Source: Qipengyuania vulgaris (GTDB taxonomy: Bacteria > Pseudomonadota > Alphaproteobacteria > Sphingomonadales > Sphingomonadaceae). From it: a stretch of 64,000 nucleotides of DNA. Within the stretch, counting starts at the first letter, position 1, and each line of letters starts with the position of its first letter. The notes under the pieces are model-generated. The model saw only the letters and a program-made list of their open reading frames with translations, was not told where the DNA came from and searched no databases. The stretch lies in the NCBI RefSeq assembly GCF_009827325.1, contig NZ_WTYC01000001.1, positions 434,001 through 498,000 of the forward strand, written 5' to 3'. This document shows, piece after piece, positions 47,967-57,826 of this stretch. A program made the position numbers and the translations under genes.

Positions 47967-48184
47967 TCGGTGGGCTCCCAATCATCGATAAACAGTTCGG
48001 GCACGCTCACGGCGAAAAGCTTCGCCATGCGCAGCGCCAACGGCAGTGACGGGTCGTACTTGTCGGTCTCAACCGCATTGATCGTCTGACGAGAGACGCC
48101 AAGTCTGCGGGCCAGTTCTCCCTGGCTCCAACCCCGCCCCTCGCGATATTCCTTCAATCGGTTCTTCAACGAACGATCCTGCAT
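47963..48184 (-). CDS. small XRE-family transcriptional regulator
   Basis: A 73-residue helix-turn-helix protein of the Cro/C1 type. It consists almost only of the HTH domain: YREGRGWSQGELARRLGVSRQTINAVE, then DPSLPLALRMAKLFAVSV. No dimerisation or sensor domain is present. A dense set of inverted repeats directly upstream, starting three bases before the start codon, is the likely site of autorepression. The downstream membrane-protein gene is co-transcribed. Confidence 0.93.
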   Translation of the reverse strand: MQDRSLKNRLKEYREGRGWSQGELARRLGVSRQTINAVETDKYDPSLPLALRMAKLFAVSVPELFIDDWEPTE

Positions 48185-48186
48185 GC

Positions 48187-48239
48187 CTGTAAAGAGCTCT
48201 TTACTGACAAGAGGTCTTTACAGTCAAGCGTTCTTGTCA
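48187..48239. promoter_or_regulatory. composite operator upstream of the XRE gene
   Basis: Contains a perfect 16-base palindrome GTAAAGAGCTCTTTAC (48189-48204). It also has inverted repeats CTGTAAAGA/TCTTTACAG (48187-48195 and 48215-48223) and TGACAAGA/TCTTGTCA (48205-48212 and 48232-48239). The last two repeats lie on direct copies of a 15-base unit with 12 identities and a 17-base period (48197 and 48214). It begins three bases upstream of the XRE start, and it also lies upstream of the divergent lysozyme gene. Confidence 0.75.
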
Positions 48240-48322
48240 TTCTGTGTGTGGAATCCCGTTTTCCTACTCCCACAAAATGTGCGTACTCGCTCCGCCTCCC
48301 CAATCTGGAAGAGGTGATATCG

Positions 48323-48922
48323 ATGAAACGCAAAATCGTGTTCGATGCTGTTCGCCGCATGCTGGGACGTGGCTTCACTATCCTCGAGGTCCGTATCTTG
48401 GACCAAGTACTCGACGAAGCAATGCGGGCGGGGCCGGATATCCGCATCCCATCCCACGGAGTTTCTCTTGCGGGTATACGCCTTATCAAAGCACATGAGG
48501 GATGTGCACGGCTAAGGGCCGATGGGCGTTATGAGGCTTATCCAGACCCCGGTACTGGCGGGGCGCCATGGACTATTGGCTGGGGAGCGACGGGCGCTGA
48601 TGTCCGGCCGGGCATCGTCTGGACGAAAGAGCAATGTGATCGACGTCTCGAAGCGGACATCGCCCGTCATGCAACCGACGTCGAACGCGTTCTGGACGGC
48701 TGCCAAACCTCGCAGGCACAATTCGACGCGCTCGTCAGCTTTCACTTCAACACCGGTGCCATCGGTAAGGCGAGTTTGACGAAATTCCACTGCCAGGGAG
48801 AATTCGACCTGGCAGCCGGAGAATTTGGCAAATGGAGATACGCTGGCGGGCGGGTGCTCAAAGGCCTCGTGCGGCGAAGGCGCGAGGAGGCCGAACTATA
48901 CCGTTCGGGTGTCGCCCAGTGA
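48323..48922 (+). CDS. GH24 lysozyme (phage-type endolysin)
   Basis: A 199-residue protein. An N-terminal segment of about 50 residues (FDAVRRMLGRGFTILEVRIL) precedes a GH24 muramidase domain. The catalytic triad is recognisable: Glu 59 in KAHEGC, Asp 75 in YPDPG and Thr 84 in TIGWG. No signal peptide is clear, so export would need a holin or another route. The ATG at 48323 follows GGAAGAGGTGAT. No phage genes are adjacent, so this is probably a resident or domesticated enzyme. Confidence 0.9.
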   Translation: MKRKIVFDAVRRMLGRGFTILEVRILDQVLDEAMRAGPDIRIPSHGVSLAGIRLIKAHEGCARLRADGRYEAYPDPGTGGAPWTIGWGATGADVRPGIVWTKEQCDRRLEADIARHATDVERVLDGCQTSQAQFDALVSFHFNTGAIGKASLTKFHCQGEFDLAAGEFGKWRYAGGRVLKGLVRRRREEAELYRSGVAQ

Positions 48923-48994
48923 AAGCCTTGCTCCGTGATTAACCGGAACCGAGTCCTGCGTGACCCCGTTGCGTTGTTCAAAGGAGTATAACAA

Positions 48995-50008
48995 ATGCGT
49001 GTTTTAATGGCAGGAGTTGCAGCCCTCGCGCTAGCAGCAAGCGGTGCTTATGCTCAAGGTAAAGGCAACGGAAACGGGAATGGCAATGGTGGTGACAATA
49101 GGCCCACCGCCGCCCAAAACAAGGGTAACGGGAATGCCGGCAAGAAGGCCGAACGTGGTCCTCCTAGCAAGGTGCAGGCCCAACGCAATCAAGGCAATGG
49201 CAAGCCCGACAACGGAAATGATAGTCGCGCGGCGCAAAGGCAGCAGCCAAATCGCGGAAACGGGAATGATCGCGGTAATGACAATGATCGTCGGACCATC
49301 GAACGCCGCGTAGATCGCGATGATCGCCGCGAAGTGCGCGTTCGCTATGATGGCCGAGACGACCGCCGGATCATTCGCAGCCCGATAGACACGCGCTGGC
49401 TCGTTCAGGATCGCAGCCGCGGGCTAATTGCAGGCTGCCCGCCTGGCCTCGCAAAGAAACGTAACGGATGTAATCCTCCGGGACAGGTTCGCGACCGTTA
49501 TCAGCGCAGTCTGTTCGGCTATGATTATCGGCCCAGCCTGTTTGGCCTCAGCAACTACGATCGCCGCGGCGATTACTATTACAACGACGGTTATCTGGTG
49601 CGCTACGGAGATGGTGGTGGCATAGCCAACTGGCTTCCGCTGCTCGGAGGTGCGCTCGGTATCGGTAACGTCTGGCCCAGCGGTTACCAGAGCTACGACG
49701 TCCCTGATTATTACGTCGATTACTATGATCTCGGTGGACCCAATAGATATCGCTATGCCGATAATGTAATCTACCGCGTTAACCCGGACGATGCCGCCAT
49801 CACATCGATCGCGGCGCTGATCACGGGCGACGAATTCGCCGTCGGCCAGCAGATGCCGATGGGATACGACGTGTACAACGTGCCTTACGCCTATCGCGAT
49901 CGCTATTACGATACGCCGGAGTATATGTATCGATATTCGGATGGCTACGTATACCAGGTCGATCCTGAAACGCGCTTGGTGGCCGCGGCCATCGACCTGC
50001 TGATCTGA
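48995..50008 (+). CDS. secreted Gly/Asn-rich protein, unknown
   Basis: A 337-residue protein with a signal peptide (about 1-20, cleavage after AYAQ) and a low-complexity region with repeated Gly-Asn (GKGNGNGNGNGG, about residues 21-32). This is followed by Arg/Asp/Asn-rich sequence to about residue 125 and a Tyr/Asp-rich C-terminal half (NYDRRGDYYYNDGYLVRYGD; later PEYMYRYSDGYVYQVDP). The end resembles the tail of some RcnB-like or other sphingomonad secreted proteins. It starts with ATG behind AAGGAG. Function unknown. Confidence 0.75.
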   Translation: MRVLMAGVAALALAASGAYAQGKGNGNGNGNGGDNRPTAAQNKGNGNAGKKAERGPPSKVQAQRNQGNGKPDNGNDSRAAQRQQPNRGNGNDRGNDNDRRTIERRVDRDDRREVRVRYDGRDDRRIIRSPIDTRWLVQDRSRGLIAGCPPGLAKKRNGCNPPGQVRDRYQRSLFGYDYRPSLFGLSNYDRRGDYYYNDGYLVRYGDGGGIANWLPLLGGALGIGNVWPSGYQSYDVPDYYVDYYDLGGPNRYRYADNVIYRVNPDDAAITSIAALITGDEFAVGQQMPMGYDVYNVPYAYRDRYYDTPEYMYRYSDGYVYQVDPETRLVAAAIDLLI

Positions 50009-50022
50009 TCCGGAGAAACATC

Positions 50023-50607
50023 ATGACTCGATTCACGAAACCCTTCGTGCTGGCTGGTGCTATCGCAGCACTCGCCACACTTCCGGCATGTTCAGAAGGT
50101 GCAGACACTGCCGACAGCGGAAATGCCGCGGAAACTCAAGAAGAGGCGACGCTTACGCTAGCGGCATCTTTGAGCGATATGCCCGACATGGCCAGCCTGA
50201 ACGGAGCTATTGCAGCGGCGCAACTGGGCTCGATTTTCGATGGTCCTGGAAGTTATACGCTTCTCGCCCCCAACGATGCGGCATTCGATGCCCTGGGGGA
50301 AGAGGGTGACGTACTCATGACCGAGGAACAACGCCCGGTACTGGTTGGCCTTCTGCGCGAGCATATCCTTCCGGGTCATCTGACCCCAGAGAATATTGCT
50401 CAGGCTCTTGAAGGCCAGGAAGGCGAGGTGACCATGACAACGCTGGGCGGGGGCGAGGTCACTTTTTCTCGGGAGGGCGAGACGATAATGGTCACGAACA
50501 ATGCCGGCTCGACTGCGCAGCTTGCGAGCAGTGCTACTGCAGCCACGAATGGCGTTATCATCCCGCTCGACACAGTGCTTGTCCCCACGGAGCCACCGGA
50601 AGCCTGA
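50023..50607 (+). CDS. fasciclin-domain (FAS1) lipoprotein
   Basis: A 194-residue protein with a signal peptide ending in a lipobox LPAC (Cys 23), an acidic Ala/Glu spacer, and one FAS1 domain. Seen are YTLLAPNDAAFDAL, VGLLREHILPGHL and NGVIIPLDTVLVP, the usual H1 and H2 FAS1 blocks. FAS1 proteins mediate adhesion or surface binding. It starts 14 bases after the Gly/Asn-rich protein gene, so the two are likely co-expressed envelope or secreted proteins. Confidence 0.93.
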   Translation: MTRFTKPFVLAGAIAALATLPACSEGADTADSGNAAETQEEATLTLAASLSDMPDMASLNGAIAAAQLGSIFDGPGSYTLLAPNDAAFDALGEEGDVLMTEEQRPVLVGLLREHILPGHLTPENIAQALEGQEGEVTMTTLGGGEVTFSREGETIMVTNNAGSTAQLASSATAATNGVIIPLDTVLVPTEPPEA

Positions 50608-50618
50608 CATTCGAAAAC

Positions 50619-53600
50619 TCAGTAGTCGCGGCTGATCTCCGCGACTACACTTTCACGGCCGATGGTCGAGACGCTTGCGAGCAGCGAAAGCCAGCTCGTC
50701 ACGCGGAACTCGACCTCGGTCGCACTGTATCCGCGGCCGTCTGTTATGATTTCCACATAGAACCGCCGTCCGAAGTTCTTGCCGAGCGCAACGCCGGTTT
50801 CCCGGCCAAGGGCAGGATCGGCTGAAACGATCCGCAGCCGATCGAGACCGATCGCGCTACGCAACTGATTGATCGGGTCGAGTCCGCCCCCACCACGAAG
50901 GCTCGCCACCGCCGCGCCCAATTGCAAAGCATCGGTCGCCGATAGCATGGTAATTGAACCGCCAAACAGCAGGCGAGCGAGAATTTCCTCTTCCGGCAAG
51001 GCAGGATCGGATGAAAAGGCGATCTCGGTCTGGCTGACCGTTCCAGTCACCGTCACGATGACATCCACTCCGTCACGCTCGGTCTCGGCGCGAATGTCCA
51101 GCGTCGGATCGATAGGAACGCTCTCGTCGAAGTCGATCTCGCCGCGGGTCAGCTCGAAACGCGTGCCAGCGAATGTGTAATCGCCGCGTACGACAGTTGC
51201 CGAGCCGCCGATACGGGGATCGTCCGTGGTGCCGCGCAAGATAATGTTCGCGCCCCATTCGCTGTCGAGCCCCATCCCGTCGACATCGATCCGGCTCGGT
51301 CCCCGCGCATCGATCAGGTAGCGCCATGGACGGCCCGGGGCCACACGAGGGGCGCGATCTGCAGGAGTATTGATTTCACGAGTAGAAATGCGCGGAAGCC
51401 GCAAGTCTTCTGCCGCCGTTCCAAGCGTCCAACTTGCTCGGTTGATCCGCACGCGGCCAGCGATAGTGCCGCCGAGGCCATTCGATACGATCCGCAGCGG
51501 CCCGCTTATCGTCGCGCTCAGGCCATTGGCATCCAGCAGGCGCGCGTTATTTGCCGCTGCACGCAGGTCCAGGGTCGGTCCGCGCACTTCGAGGAAACGG
51601 CCCTCGACCCGCTCACCCAGACCTTCCAGGTCGACAATACCGCTCCCGGTTACCGTTCCGCCGTTTCGGGTCGTGCCGGAAAAGCTGGAGAGATTGAGGC
51701 GCGAACCCGCAAAGCGGCCACGCACCGTGACATCGCGGATATCCGTTCCCGACAGCGAACTGCGCACACGCAAATCATCGCTGGACACCCGGCCCTGAAC
51801 GCGGGGATTGGCCAGAGTACCGGTGGCATTGGCTGCGATGGCTACTGGTCCGGTAAGGTCGAAGGCATCGATTGCAGCGAGACGCCAAAGGCTTTCCGCC
51901 GCCCCGACATAACGCAGCTGGCCGTTGAGCCGCCCGGCCCTGAGCCGCTGCGTAAGGTCGCCGGAACCGGGAAGACCTGTGATCTGCGCCTGTATTCGGC
52001 CGCGCCGGATATCTTCATTGGCGAGAACCGCGCGCGCTTCGAGGCTGTTCGTGTCCAATCGCGCAACCAGTGATAGATCGACTGGCTTGGACGACAGGAC
52101 CAATCCCGACCGGGTGAGGTCGTCGACCTTCACCCGCGCGGTTCCTGTCGGCAGACCGCCCTTCGGCGCGCGGTAATCGATGTTGCCGGATATGGTGCCG
52201 CCCAATCCGAGATCTTCGACCACGACATCGACCAGCGAGAGCGGCATGCGGGCGAGCTTGAACTCGAGCGCGGTCTCGTCCGAAGCGAACAGCCCGGAAG
52301 CAATCGCGCCGCCATCGCCATAGTTCACTTGTGTGGGAGCCAACCTCCAACCACCAGCATCGAGAGCCGTCAATACGCCTCGGCGCGGCATGGTGATCTC
52401 ACGCCCAGCAAATTGCCCGTCGACTGCAACGGCAATACGGTCGGGCCGGAAGAGAGCGTTGAGGTCTAGAGCGAAACGGTTGCCACGCCGCCCCGCTATC
52501 GCGGCATCGACCCGGCCGATGCCATCCTCGACCTCGCCCTGCGCGGCCATGCGGCCAATGAACAGCGTGCCGTACTGCAGGCCCTGGGCGCTGGCATTTC
52601 CGTTGAAATTGTAGGTGCCATCGCCGATCACCCCCGAAGCATCGATTTCCGCCCGACCGATGCGCAGTGGAGTCGCGCCGCCGAAGCTTGCGTTGCGTGC
52701 CGACAGGTCCACATCCACCCCCTGCCCGCCCTGACGCGGTGCAAGGGCTATCGTTCCATTCAGACCGCCTCCTCCCAGCGTCAATGCACCCCGAGCGCCT
52801 CCTTCGAGCAGCGTCAGATCGCCCGAAACCTCGGTGTTCGAAACAGTTAGCTGTTCAACTACAATTCGGGTGGGGCCGCCTGCGGGAGAATAGAGCCCCA
52901 GACTGCCCGCAAATGGGCCGAGAACCGATCCGCCCTCAGTGTCGATGGCAAAACCTTCCTCAGTCGGCGCGATTGCTAGGCGGACATTTTCCAGTCCGGT
53001 AAAGGGCCGCGCAAAAACCAGTTGGGCGGTGGGTGCACCGTCCTCGACCTTACCCTCGACGGTAAAGGGACCATAATCGCTGTGTTCGCCTCGACCGGCC
53101 AGAGTGGTCGTACTACCGCTGATCGATCCGTCCATGGCTAGGGTGAGCTTTTCCGAATTCACCCGGAGGCGGTTGAAATCGATCTCTGCCCCGCTGCCTG
53201 TCGCAATGCCGCCACGCACGCGGATCGCAGGACCCGCCAGCCCGGCGAGCGTATCGTTGGTAACGGGAGAAATCCTGGCATCGAGGTTCGCGCCGAGACG
53301 CCAGCCCGAAGGAACGAGAGCGAAATCGATCATCGCCGTACCGCCTGCCGTTCCGACGTTGTCGAGCGCAAGCCGATCGGCCCTGACCGGTCCACGGAGC
53401 TGGTAGCGGCCTGCCTCGAGGTCGCCGCGCAGCGCGAGGTTGGCACCCAGCCCCCGAAACGCGATCCGAAGATCGTCGCCGACCAAGCTGCTATCCGACA
53501 GTCTAAGGGTTCCTCGACCCGTCCCGTTCACTAGCCTCGGATCGACGAGCGCGTTGCCCGTTTCGATCCGCCGGACACCAATCGAGAGTGGCAAGGTCCA

Positions 53601-54818
53601 GGTTTTGCCATCGTAGCGGGCCGTGCCCTCCTGGGTCAGGCCTGAAATCCTTGTGGTACCGGAGACAAAACGATCAACCGTCAGGTCGTGAACAATCGCC
53701 AGATCGGAAAATGCGCCATCCAGTGTGGCGTTCGCCCGAGCGCCTTCCAGCCGAAAGCTGGCGCCGAATAAAGCGGGATTGCGCAAAACGGCTGCCAGTT
53801 CGAAATCCTCGACGCGGTTCTCGGCCAGATCGACAAGACCTTCACCGTCGAGACGTATCCCACTTCCGAGCAGGACCGTCCTTCCGTCGAAGGCACGATC
53901 TTCGATATCCATGCGCGATTTGATCGCTACGTCTTCGCCCAATGCATCAGCCAGTGTCCCGCTAACGAAGTCGCTCGGATCGACCTTGCCCAGCAAGCCA
54001 AACGTACCGGCCTCATTCGTGATTCGGAGCGCAGCAATGCGGTCGCCTCGTGACCGTACCAACAATCCGCCCGTCCACCGGGACCAAGTCCCGTCGCCAT
54101 GCAACTTCGCGCTATATCCGCTCGACAGACCAAGTATCTCGACCAAGGGGCCATCTTGGAAAGCCTGAATATCTGCCGACAGATCGAAATCGTCGCCATC
54201 GGGTTCTGCGCGTACCAGCAAAGCAAGCAGGTCGCGCTCTCCGAGGCGCGCATCGCCGTCGACTAACAACATGCGATTCTCCACCTGCACTTCCGCGGTG
54301 AGATCGACTCGTTGGCTCTCCTCCCCGGCAATCCCGGGTGCCAGCATCAAATTGTCGATCGTCAGCTCATCGATCGAAATATCGAACCCCGGTAAAATCG
54401 GGCTCTCTTCTTCACTGGGAAGGAATTCCGGCAGGCGCGCCAAGGTGGACCGCCGAGCAGCAAAACTGTCGATATCGAGCCGGTTGTTCAGCCATGCCCG
54501 CGGGTTCCAGTCCACTTCGGCGCGCGGTATCGTGAGGAAGACACCTTGCGGGTCGGAAAGGGTGACATCGTGCATCACCGCTTCGCCGTAAATGTTGCCC
54601 TCGATCCGCCCGATGCGGATCACGAGACCGTTCGGGAATGTCTGCTTGGCAATCTGGCTGGCGAGGAAGCGCTCTCCCAGCGGTGTGTTGAGAAGAATGA
54701 GTGCGGCTACGAGCAGCAGGATCGGAGCACCGATCAGGATGAGCGTCCATTTGCCCACCCGTCGAGTTCGGCTACGGCGGCGCGGCGCCGGTTCTTCAGT
54801 CACTGTGGTGTCGGCCAT
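50619..54818 (-). CDS. tamB: translocation and assembly module subunit TamB
   Basis: A 1399-residue envelope protein with a single N-terminal membrane anchor (about residues 25-48), a very long periplasmic beta-rich repetitive body, and a C-terminal DUF490 domain. The last region has YTFAGTRFELTRGEIDFDES and EEILARLLFGGSITML, typical for TamB. It works with TamA in outer-membrane protein insertion and/or lipid transport to the outer membrane. It overlaps the tamA stop by one base. Its 3' end is convergent with the fasciclin gene. Confidence 0.94.
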   Translation of the reverse strand: MADTTVTEEPAPRRRSRTRRVGKWTLILIGAPILLLVAALILLNTPLGERFLASQIAKQTFPNGLVIRIGRIEGNIYGEAVMHDVTLSDPQGVFLTIPRAEVDWNPRAWLNNRLDIDSFAARRSTLARLPEFLPSEEESPILPGFDISIDELTIDNLMLAPGIAGEESQRVDLTAEVQVENRMLLVDGDARLGERDLLALLVRAEPDGDDFDLSADIQAFQDGPLVEILGLSSGYSAKLHGDGTWSRWTGGLLVRSRGDRIAALRITNEAGTFGLLGKVDPSDFVSGTLADALGEDVAIKSRMDIEDRAFDGRTVLLGSGIRLDGEGLVDLAENRVEDFELAAVLRNPALFGASFRLEGARANATLDGAFSDLAIVHDLTVDRFVSGTTRISGLTQEGTARYDGKTWTLPLSIGVRRIETGNALVDPRLVNGTGRGTLRLSDSSLVGDDLRIAFRGLGANLALRGDLEAGRYQLRGPVRADRLALDNVGTAGGTAMIDFALVPSGWRLGANLDARISPVTNDTLAGLAGPAIRVRGGIATGSGAEIDFNRLRVNSEKLTLAMDGSISGSTTTLAGRGEHSDYGPFTVEGKVEDGAPTAQLVFARPFTGLENVRLAIAPTEEGFAIDTEGGSVLGPFAGSLGLYSPAGGPTRIVVEQLTVSNTEVSGDLTLLEGGARGALTLGGGGLNGTIALAPRQGGQGVDVDLSARNASFGGATPLRIGRAEIDASGVIGDGTYNFNGNASAQGLQYGTLFIGRMAAQGEVEDGIGRVDAAIAGRRGNRFALDLNALFRPDRIAVAVDGQFAGREITMPRRGVLTALDAGGWRLAPTQVNYGDGGAIASGLFASDETALEFKLARMPLSLVDVVVEDLGLGGTISGNIDYRAPKGGLPTGTARVKVDDLTRSGLVLSSKPVDLSLVARLDTNSLEARAVLANEDIRRGRIQAQITGLPGSGDLTQRLRAGRLNGQLRYVGAAESLWRLAAIDAFDLTGPVAIAANATGTLANPRVQGRVSSDDLRVRSSLSGTDIRDVTVRGRFAGSRLNLSSFSGTTRNGGTVTGSGIVDLEGLGERVEGRFLEVRGPTLDLRAAANNARLLDANGLSATISGPLRIVSNGLGGTIAGRVRINRASWTLGTAAEDLRLPRISTREINTPADRAPRVAPGRPWRYLIDARGPSRIDVDGMGLDSEWGANIILRGTTDDPRIGGSATVVRGDYTFAGTRFELTRGEIDFDESVPIDPTLDIRAETERDGVDVIVTVTGTVSQTEIAFSSDPALPEEEILARLLFGGSITMLSATDALQLGAAVASLRGGGGLDPINQLRSAIGLDRLRIVSADPALGRETGVALGKNFGRRFYVEIITDGRGYSATEVEFRVTSWLSLLASVSTIGRESVVAEISRDY

Positions 54819-57007
54819 CAGAACGCCTGCCCCAGCGATACATAAACCGCTATTGGTGCATCGTCTTCGTCAGGGTTGATGGGCACGCCGACATCCACCC
54901 GGATCGGACCGAAGCCGGTGTGATACCTCAGCCCTACACCAGCACCGATCTTGATTTCATCGAAATTTGGAGTCGGATCAGGTCCCACCGAGCCGGCATC
55001 GACAAACGGAACGACCGAGACTGCACCGTCCAGAAAGCCTGTCCGGATACGCGCCTCCGCTCCGAGTTCGACCACGCTACGTCCACCTGTGGGCTCGCCC
55101 AGCTCGTTGCTCGGGCCGATCTTCCGAAAACCATAACCGCGAACCGAACCACCGCCTCCAGCATAGTACCGGCGCGAGGGTGCGATATCGAGCAGTTCCG
55201 CCCCAGGGATGGAACCGAAGCTCGCACGGCCTGCCAATACGAGATTGTACCCGACCGATTGATAGTAGCTCCCGTCGATCCTCGAGCGCACATAGAAGCT
55301 CTCGACGCCATTCGTGGTCGAGGCTTCGGGAGAAAGGCGGCCGCCCAGACGGAAACCACTGGTCGGATCGAGCAGGTCATCCGTTTCGTCGAACAGGATG
55401 GTGCCCGGTAGAGCCGCAACGAAATACGTTTGGCGCGGCTGCACGATGCCGCCGATTTCGGGCGGACGTTCCTGGGTGGCGATCAGTTCGATACCGCCCG
55501 ACCAGCTGATTTCCTTCTGGAAAAGGAGCGTCGACTTGCGCTCATAAATTCCCGTCAGCGCGACAGTGCGCGCTTCGAATGCCGGACTGTCGATAGTATT
55601 GGCGTATGCATCGATCGTCAGAACACGGTCGCGACCGCCGAAATTATTCTTGCGGAACGTGATGCCCGAAAGCTGTTCCTGCGTCCCTACGATTCCGCGA
55701 ACGCGAATGGAGCCTTCGGGCGGGAAGAAGTTCCGATGTTCCCAGCTCGCCTGGACCCGAATGCCTTCTTCCGACCCGTAGCCGATCGCGCCTGCAATAG
55801 TGCGCAGCTTGGCTCGCCTCAACTCTACATCCATCGCAACCACGCCCGGCTGGTCACCCTGCGGCGGTGTGACCTCCCGCGGGGTAACCACCACCGACGA
55901 AACCAGACCTGTTGCAGTCACTGCCCGGCGCAGATCCATCGAAAGACTGCGCTGAAATGTATCGCCCGGTTCGAAACGGGCGATGGTCGACAAATGTCGG
56001 CCAGACAGGAACTCGGGATCGTTGCTGACGACTTCGCCGAATACGTACTTGCCGTTAGGTTCGACATTGAGTGTCAGATCGCCTTCCACCCGTTCATGAT
56101 CGATCAGCAGCTGAGGTTCGTCGATTGCAGCAAAAGGATAGCCGGTTTCCCCTAAGGCCCGATCCAGATCGAATTGCTCCTGGACGATCGTGTCGCTCTG
56201 CAGGTAATCGCCGGGATATATTTCGAAGGCTTCCCGCAGCGCCTCAAAGTCCTGCGCAGCCTGCAAATCACCCAGCTCAATGTTCCCATACCGGTACCGT
56301 TCTCCCGGAACGATATCGAAGCGGACCCTAGGCGACTGATCAGCCGTCTCCTCACCGGCCTGCACCCCTGCGATCGACTGGATGACCTGACCATCATAAT
56401 ATCCGTAAACCCTGAGCAGGTTATTCAGGAGTTCTTCGTCTTCCCGCGCGCGCGCCGCCAGTTGCGCCACATTTGCGTCGGAATCCTCAAGCTCTTCAAT
56501 CGTCGAGAGCGCAGCATAGCGTTCGACGAAATCGCCTCGATCCGTGAATGGCGGTTCGGTCTGGGGAAAGCCAAGGAGAATGTTGTCCGCGACCCGTTCC
56601 TTATCGGCGCCCTCGAACGTCACTTCTGCCCGCCCGAGGTCCAGATCGGCGAATTCGATATCTTCTTCAGGAGCGAGAGGCTCGAAATCCTCGATCGCAA
56701 TATCGTCCGGCCATGGCAGATCGAACCCCAGCGGTTCTCCGATAGGAGTTTCGGTGTCCGGCGCGGCAGCGTCGGGGCTTGCGGGTGTTTCGTCCGAGCT
56801 CTGCTGTGCCCACGCCTCTGGATTATCGACCGCCGAATCGGGGATGAGATCGTCAAGTTCTTGAGGAGGACTGGTCTCCTGCGCAGCAAGCGGTACCGAC
56901 GCCAGCGCAAGCGCGCTGGCGCAGCATGTCAGTCGGAAACGAAATCCCTCAGTCGGCGAGCTTGTACTCCAGATGGCTGCCGTCCTTGGAGGGCATTGGT
57001 TCGCCAT
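54818..57007 (-). CDS. tamA: outer-membrane assembly protein TamA (Omp85 family)
   Basis: About 729 residues: an N-terminal signal peptide, an acidic region (about 45-140), POTRA domains, and a C-terminal 16-strand Omp85 barrel. The barrel has [16 protein letters not shown] (the conserved VRGY loop) and ends with YVSLGQAF. The ATG at 57007 (MANQCPP) is chosen because it precedes the hydrophobic signal segment; this makes a 59-base overlap with the end of bpt. An internal start is not seen. It is co-transcribed with tamB and bpt. Confidence 0.9.
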   Translation of the reverse strand: MANQCPPRTAAIWSTSSPTEGFRFRLTCCASALALASVPLAAQETSPPQELDDLIPDSAVDNPEAWAQQSSDETPASPDAAAPDTETPIGEPLGFDLPWPDDIAIEDFEPLAPEEDIEFADLDLGRAEVTFEGADKERVADNILLGFPQTEPPFTDRGDFVERYAALSTIEELEDSDANVAQLAARAREDEELLNNLLRVYGYYDGQVIQSIAGVQAGEETADQSPRVRFDIVPGERYRYGNIELGDLQAAQDFEALREAFEIYPGDYLQSDTIVQEQFDLDRALGETGYPFAAIDEPQLLIDHERVEGDLTLNVEPNGKYVFGEVVSNDPEFLSGRHLSTIARFEPGDTFQRSLSMDLRRAVTATGLVSSVVVTPREVTPPQGDQPGVVAMDVELRRAKLRTIAGAIGYGSEEGIRVQASWEHRNFFPPEGSIRVRGIVGTQEQLSGITFRKNNFGGRDRVLTIDAYANTIDSPAFEARTVALTGIYERKSTLLFQKEISWSGGIELIATQERPPEIGGIVQPRQTYFVAALPGTILFDETDDLLDPTSGFRLGGRLSPEASTTNGVESFYVRSRIDGSYYQSVGYNLVLAGRASFGSIPGAELLDIAPSRRYYAGGGGSVRGYGFRKIGPSNELGEPTGGRSVVELGAEARIRTGFLDGAVSVVPFVDAGSVGPDPTPNFDEIKIGAGVGLRYHTGFGPIRVDVGVPINPDEDDAPIAVYVSLGQAF

Positions 57008-57791
57008 CTTGTCTGCGCCGCGGTGCAGTTGCCCTGGTGATGAGCCGTTTCTGTTCGGCTTCCGGCATGCGTTCCCACCCACCACGGGTAAGGCGTTCGA
57101 GCGGGCGATACCGGACCTTGTATTGCATCCGGTCCGATCCTTCGACCCAATAGCCGAGGTACACATACGGCAGGCCGCTTCCCGCAGCGCGCCTGATATG
57201 ATCGAGAATAATGTAGTTACCAAGCCCGGCGCGATCCTCAATCTCAGGGTCGTAGAAGCTGTAAATCATCGACAGCCCGTCGCCCTGAACGTCCGTTAGA
57301 CAAGCTCCGACCAGACGACCCGGCTCGGCACCTACTCCCGGCTCCCGATATTCAACGACATAGCTGGATACGGGCGTGTGTTCCACCATATCCGCAAAAT
57401 CGCTTTCGTCCATCTCTGCCATGCCTCCGCCAGGGTGGCGGGCGGAAAGATATCTGCGCAGCAATTCATATTGCTCTTCTGTCGCCCAAGGGCGACATTC
57501 CGACGTAATCAGGTCGTCATTGGCCTTGATTGTGCGCTTCTGGCTCGAAGAGGGCCTGAATTCCGTGGCGACAACTCGAACTGAAACACAGGCCTGGCAA
57601 TCGAGACAGGAAGGACGGTAAGCGACCGTCTGACTACGGCGGAACCCGATACGGCCCAGCGCTTCGTTCAATTCATCGGCCGATTCACCGCGCAGTTCGG
57701 TAAACACCTTCCGCTCGCTGCGCCCGGGCAGGTACGGACACGGCGCAGGGCTGGTCACGAAAAACCGGGGAAAGCGAATGGGTGCCGTCAC
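56949..57791 (-). CDS. bpt: aspartate/glutamate leucyltransferase
   Basis: A 280-residue aminoacyl-tRNA-protein transferase of the bacterial Bpt/ATE type. It adds leucine to N-terminal Asp or Glu, marking proteins for ClpAP degradation by the N-degron pathway. Seen are [13 protein letters not shown], the Cys-x2-Cys-x2-Cys cluster [32 protein letters not shown] and [17 protein letters not shown]. It begins with GTG at 57791. It is the first gene of the unit that continues into tamA and tamB. Confidence 0.95.
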   Translation of the reverse strand: MTAPIRFPRFFVTSPAPCPYLPGRSERKVFTELRGESADELNEALGRIGFRRSQTVAYRPSCLDCQACVSVRVVATEFRPSSSQKRTIKANDDLITSECRPWATEEQYELLRRYLSARHPGGGMAEMDESDFADMVEHTPVSSYVVEYREPGVGAEPGRLVGACLTDVQGDGLSMIYSFYDPEIEDRAGLGNYIILDHIRRAAGSGLPYVYLGYWVEGSDRMQYKVRYRPLERLTRGGWERMPEAEQKRLITRATAPRRRQDGEPMPSKDGSHLEYKLAD

Positions 57792-57826
57792 GGCGATCGG
57801 GTCCTCATTGATGCGACGTTCTAATC

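Noticed and set aside
48323..48922. Prophage remnant suggested by the GH24 lysozyme
   Set aside because: No integrase, capsid, tail, terminase, holin or attachment repeat is near; a single lysozyme gene is not enough.
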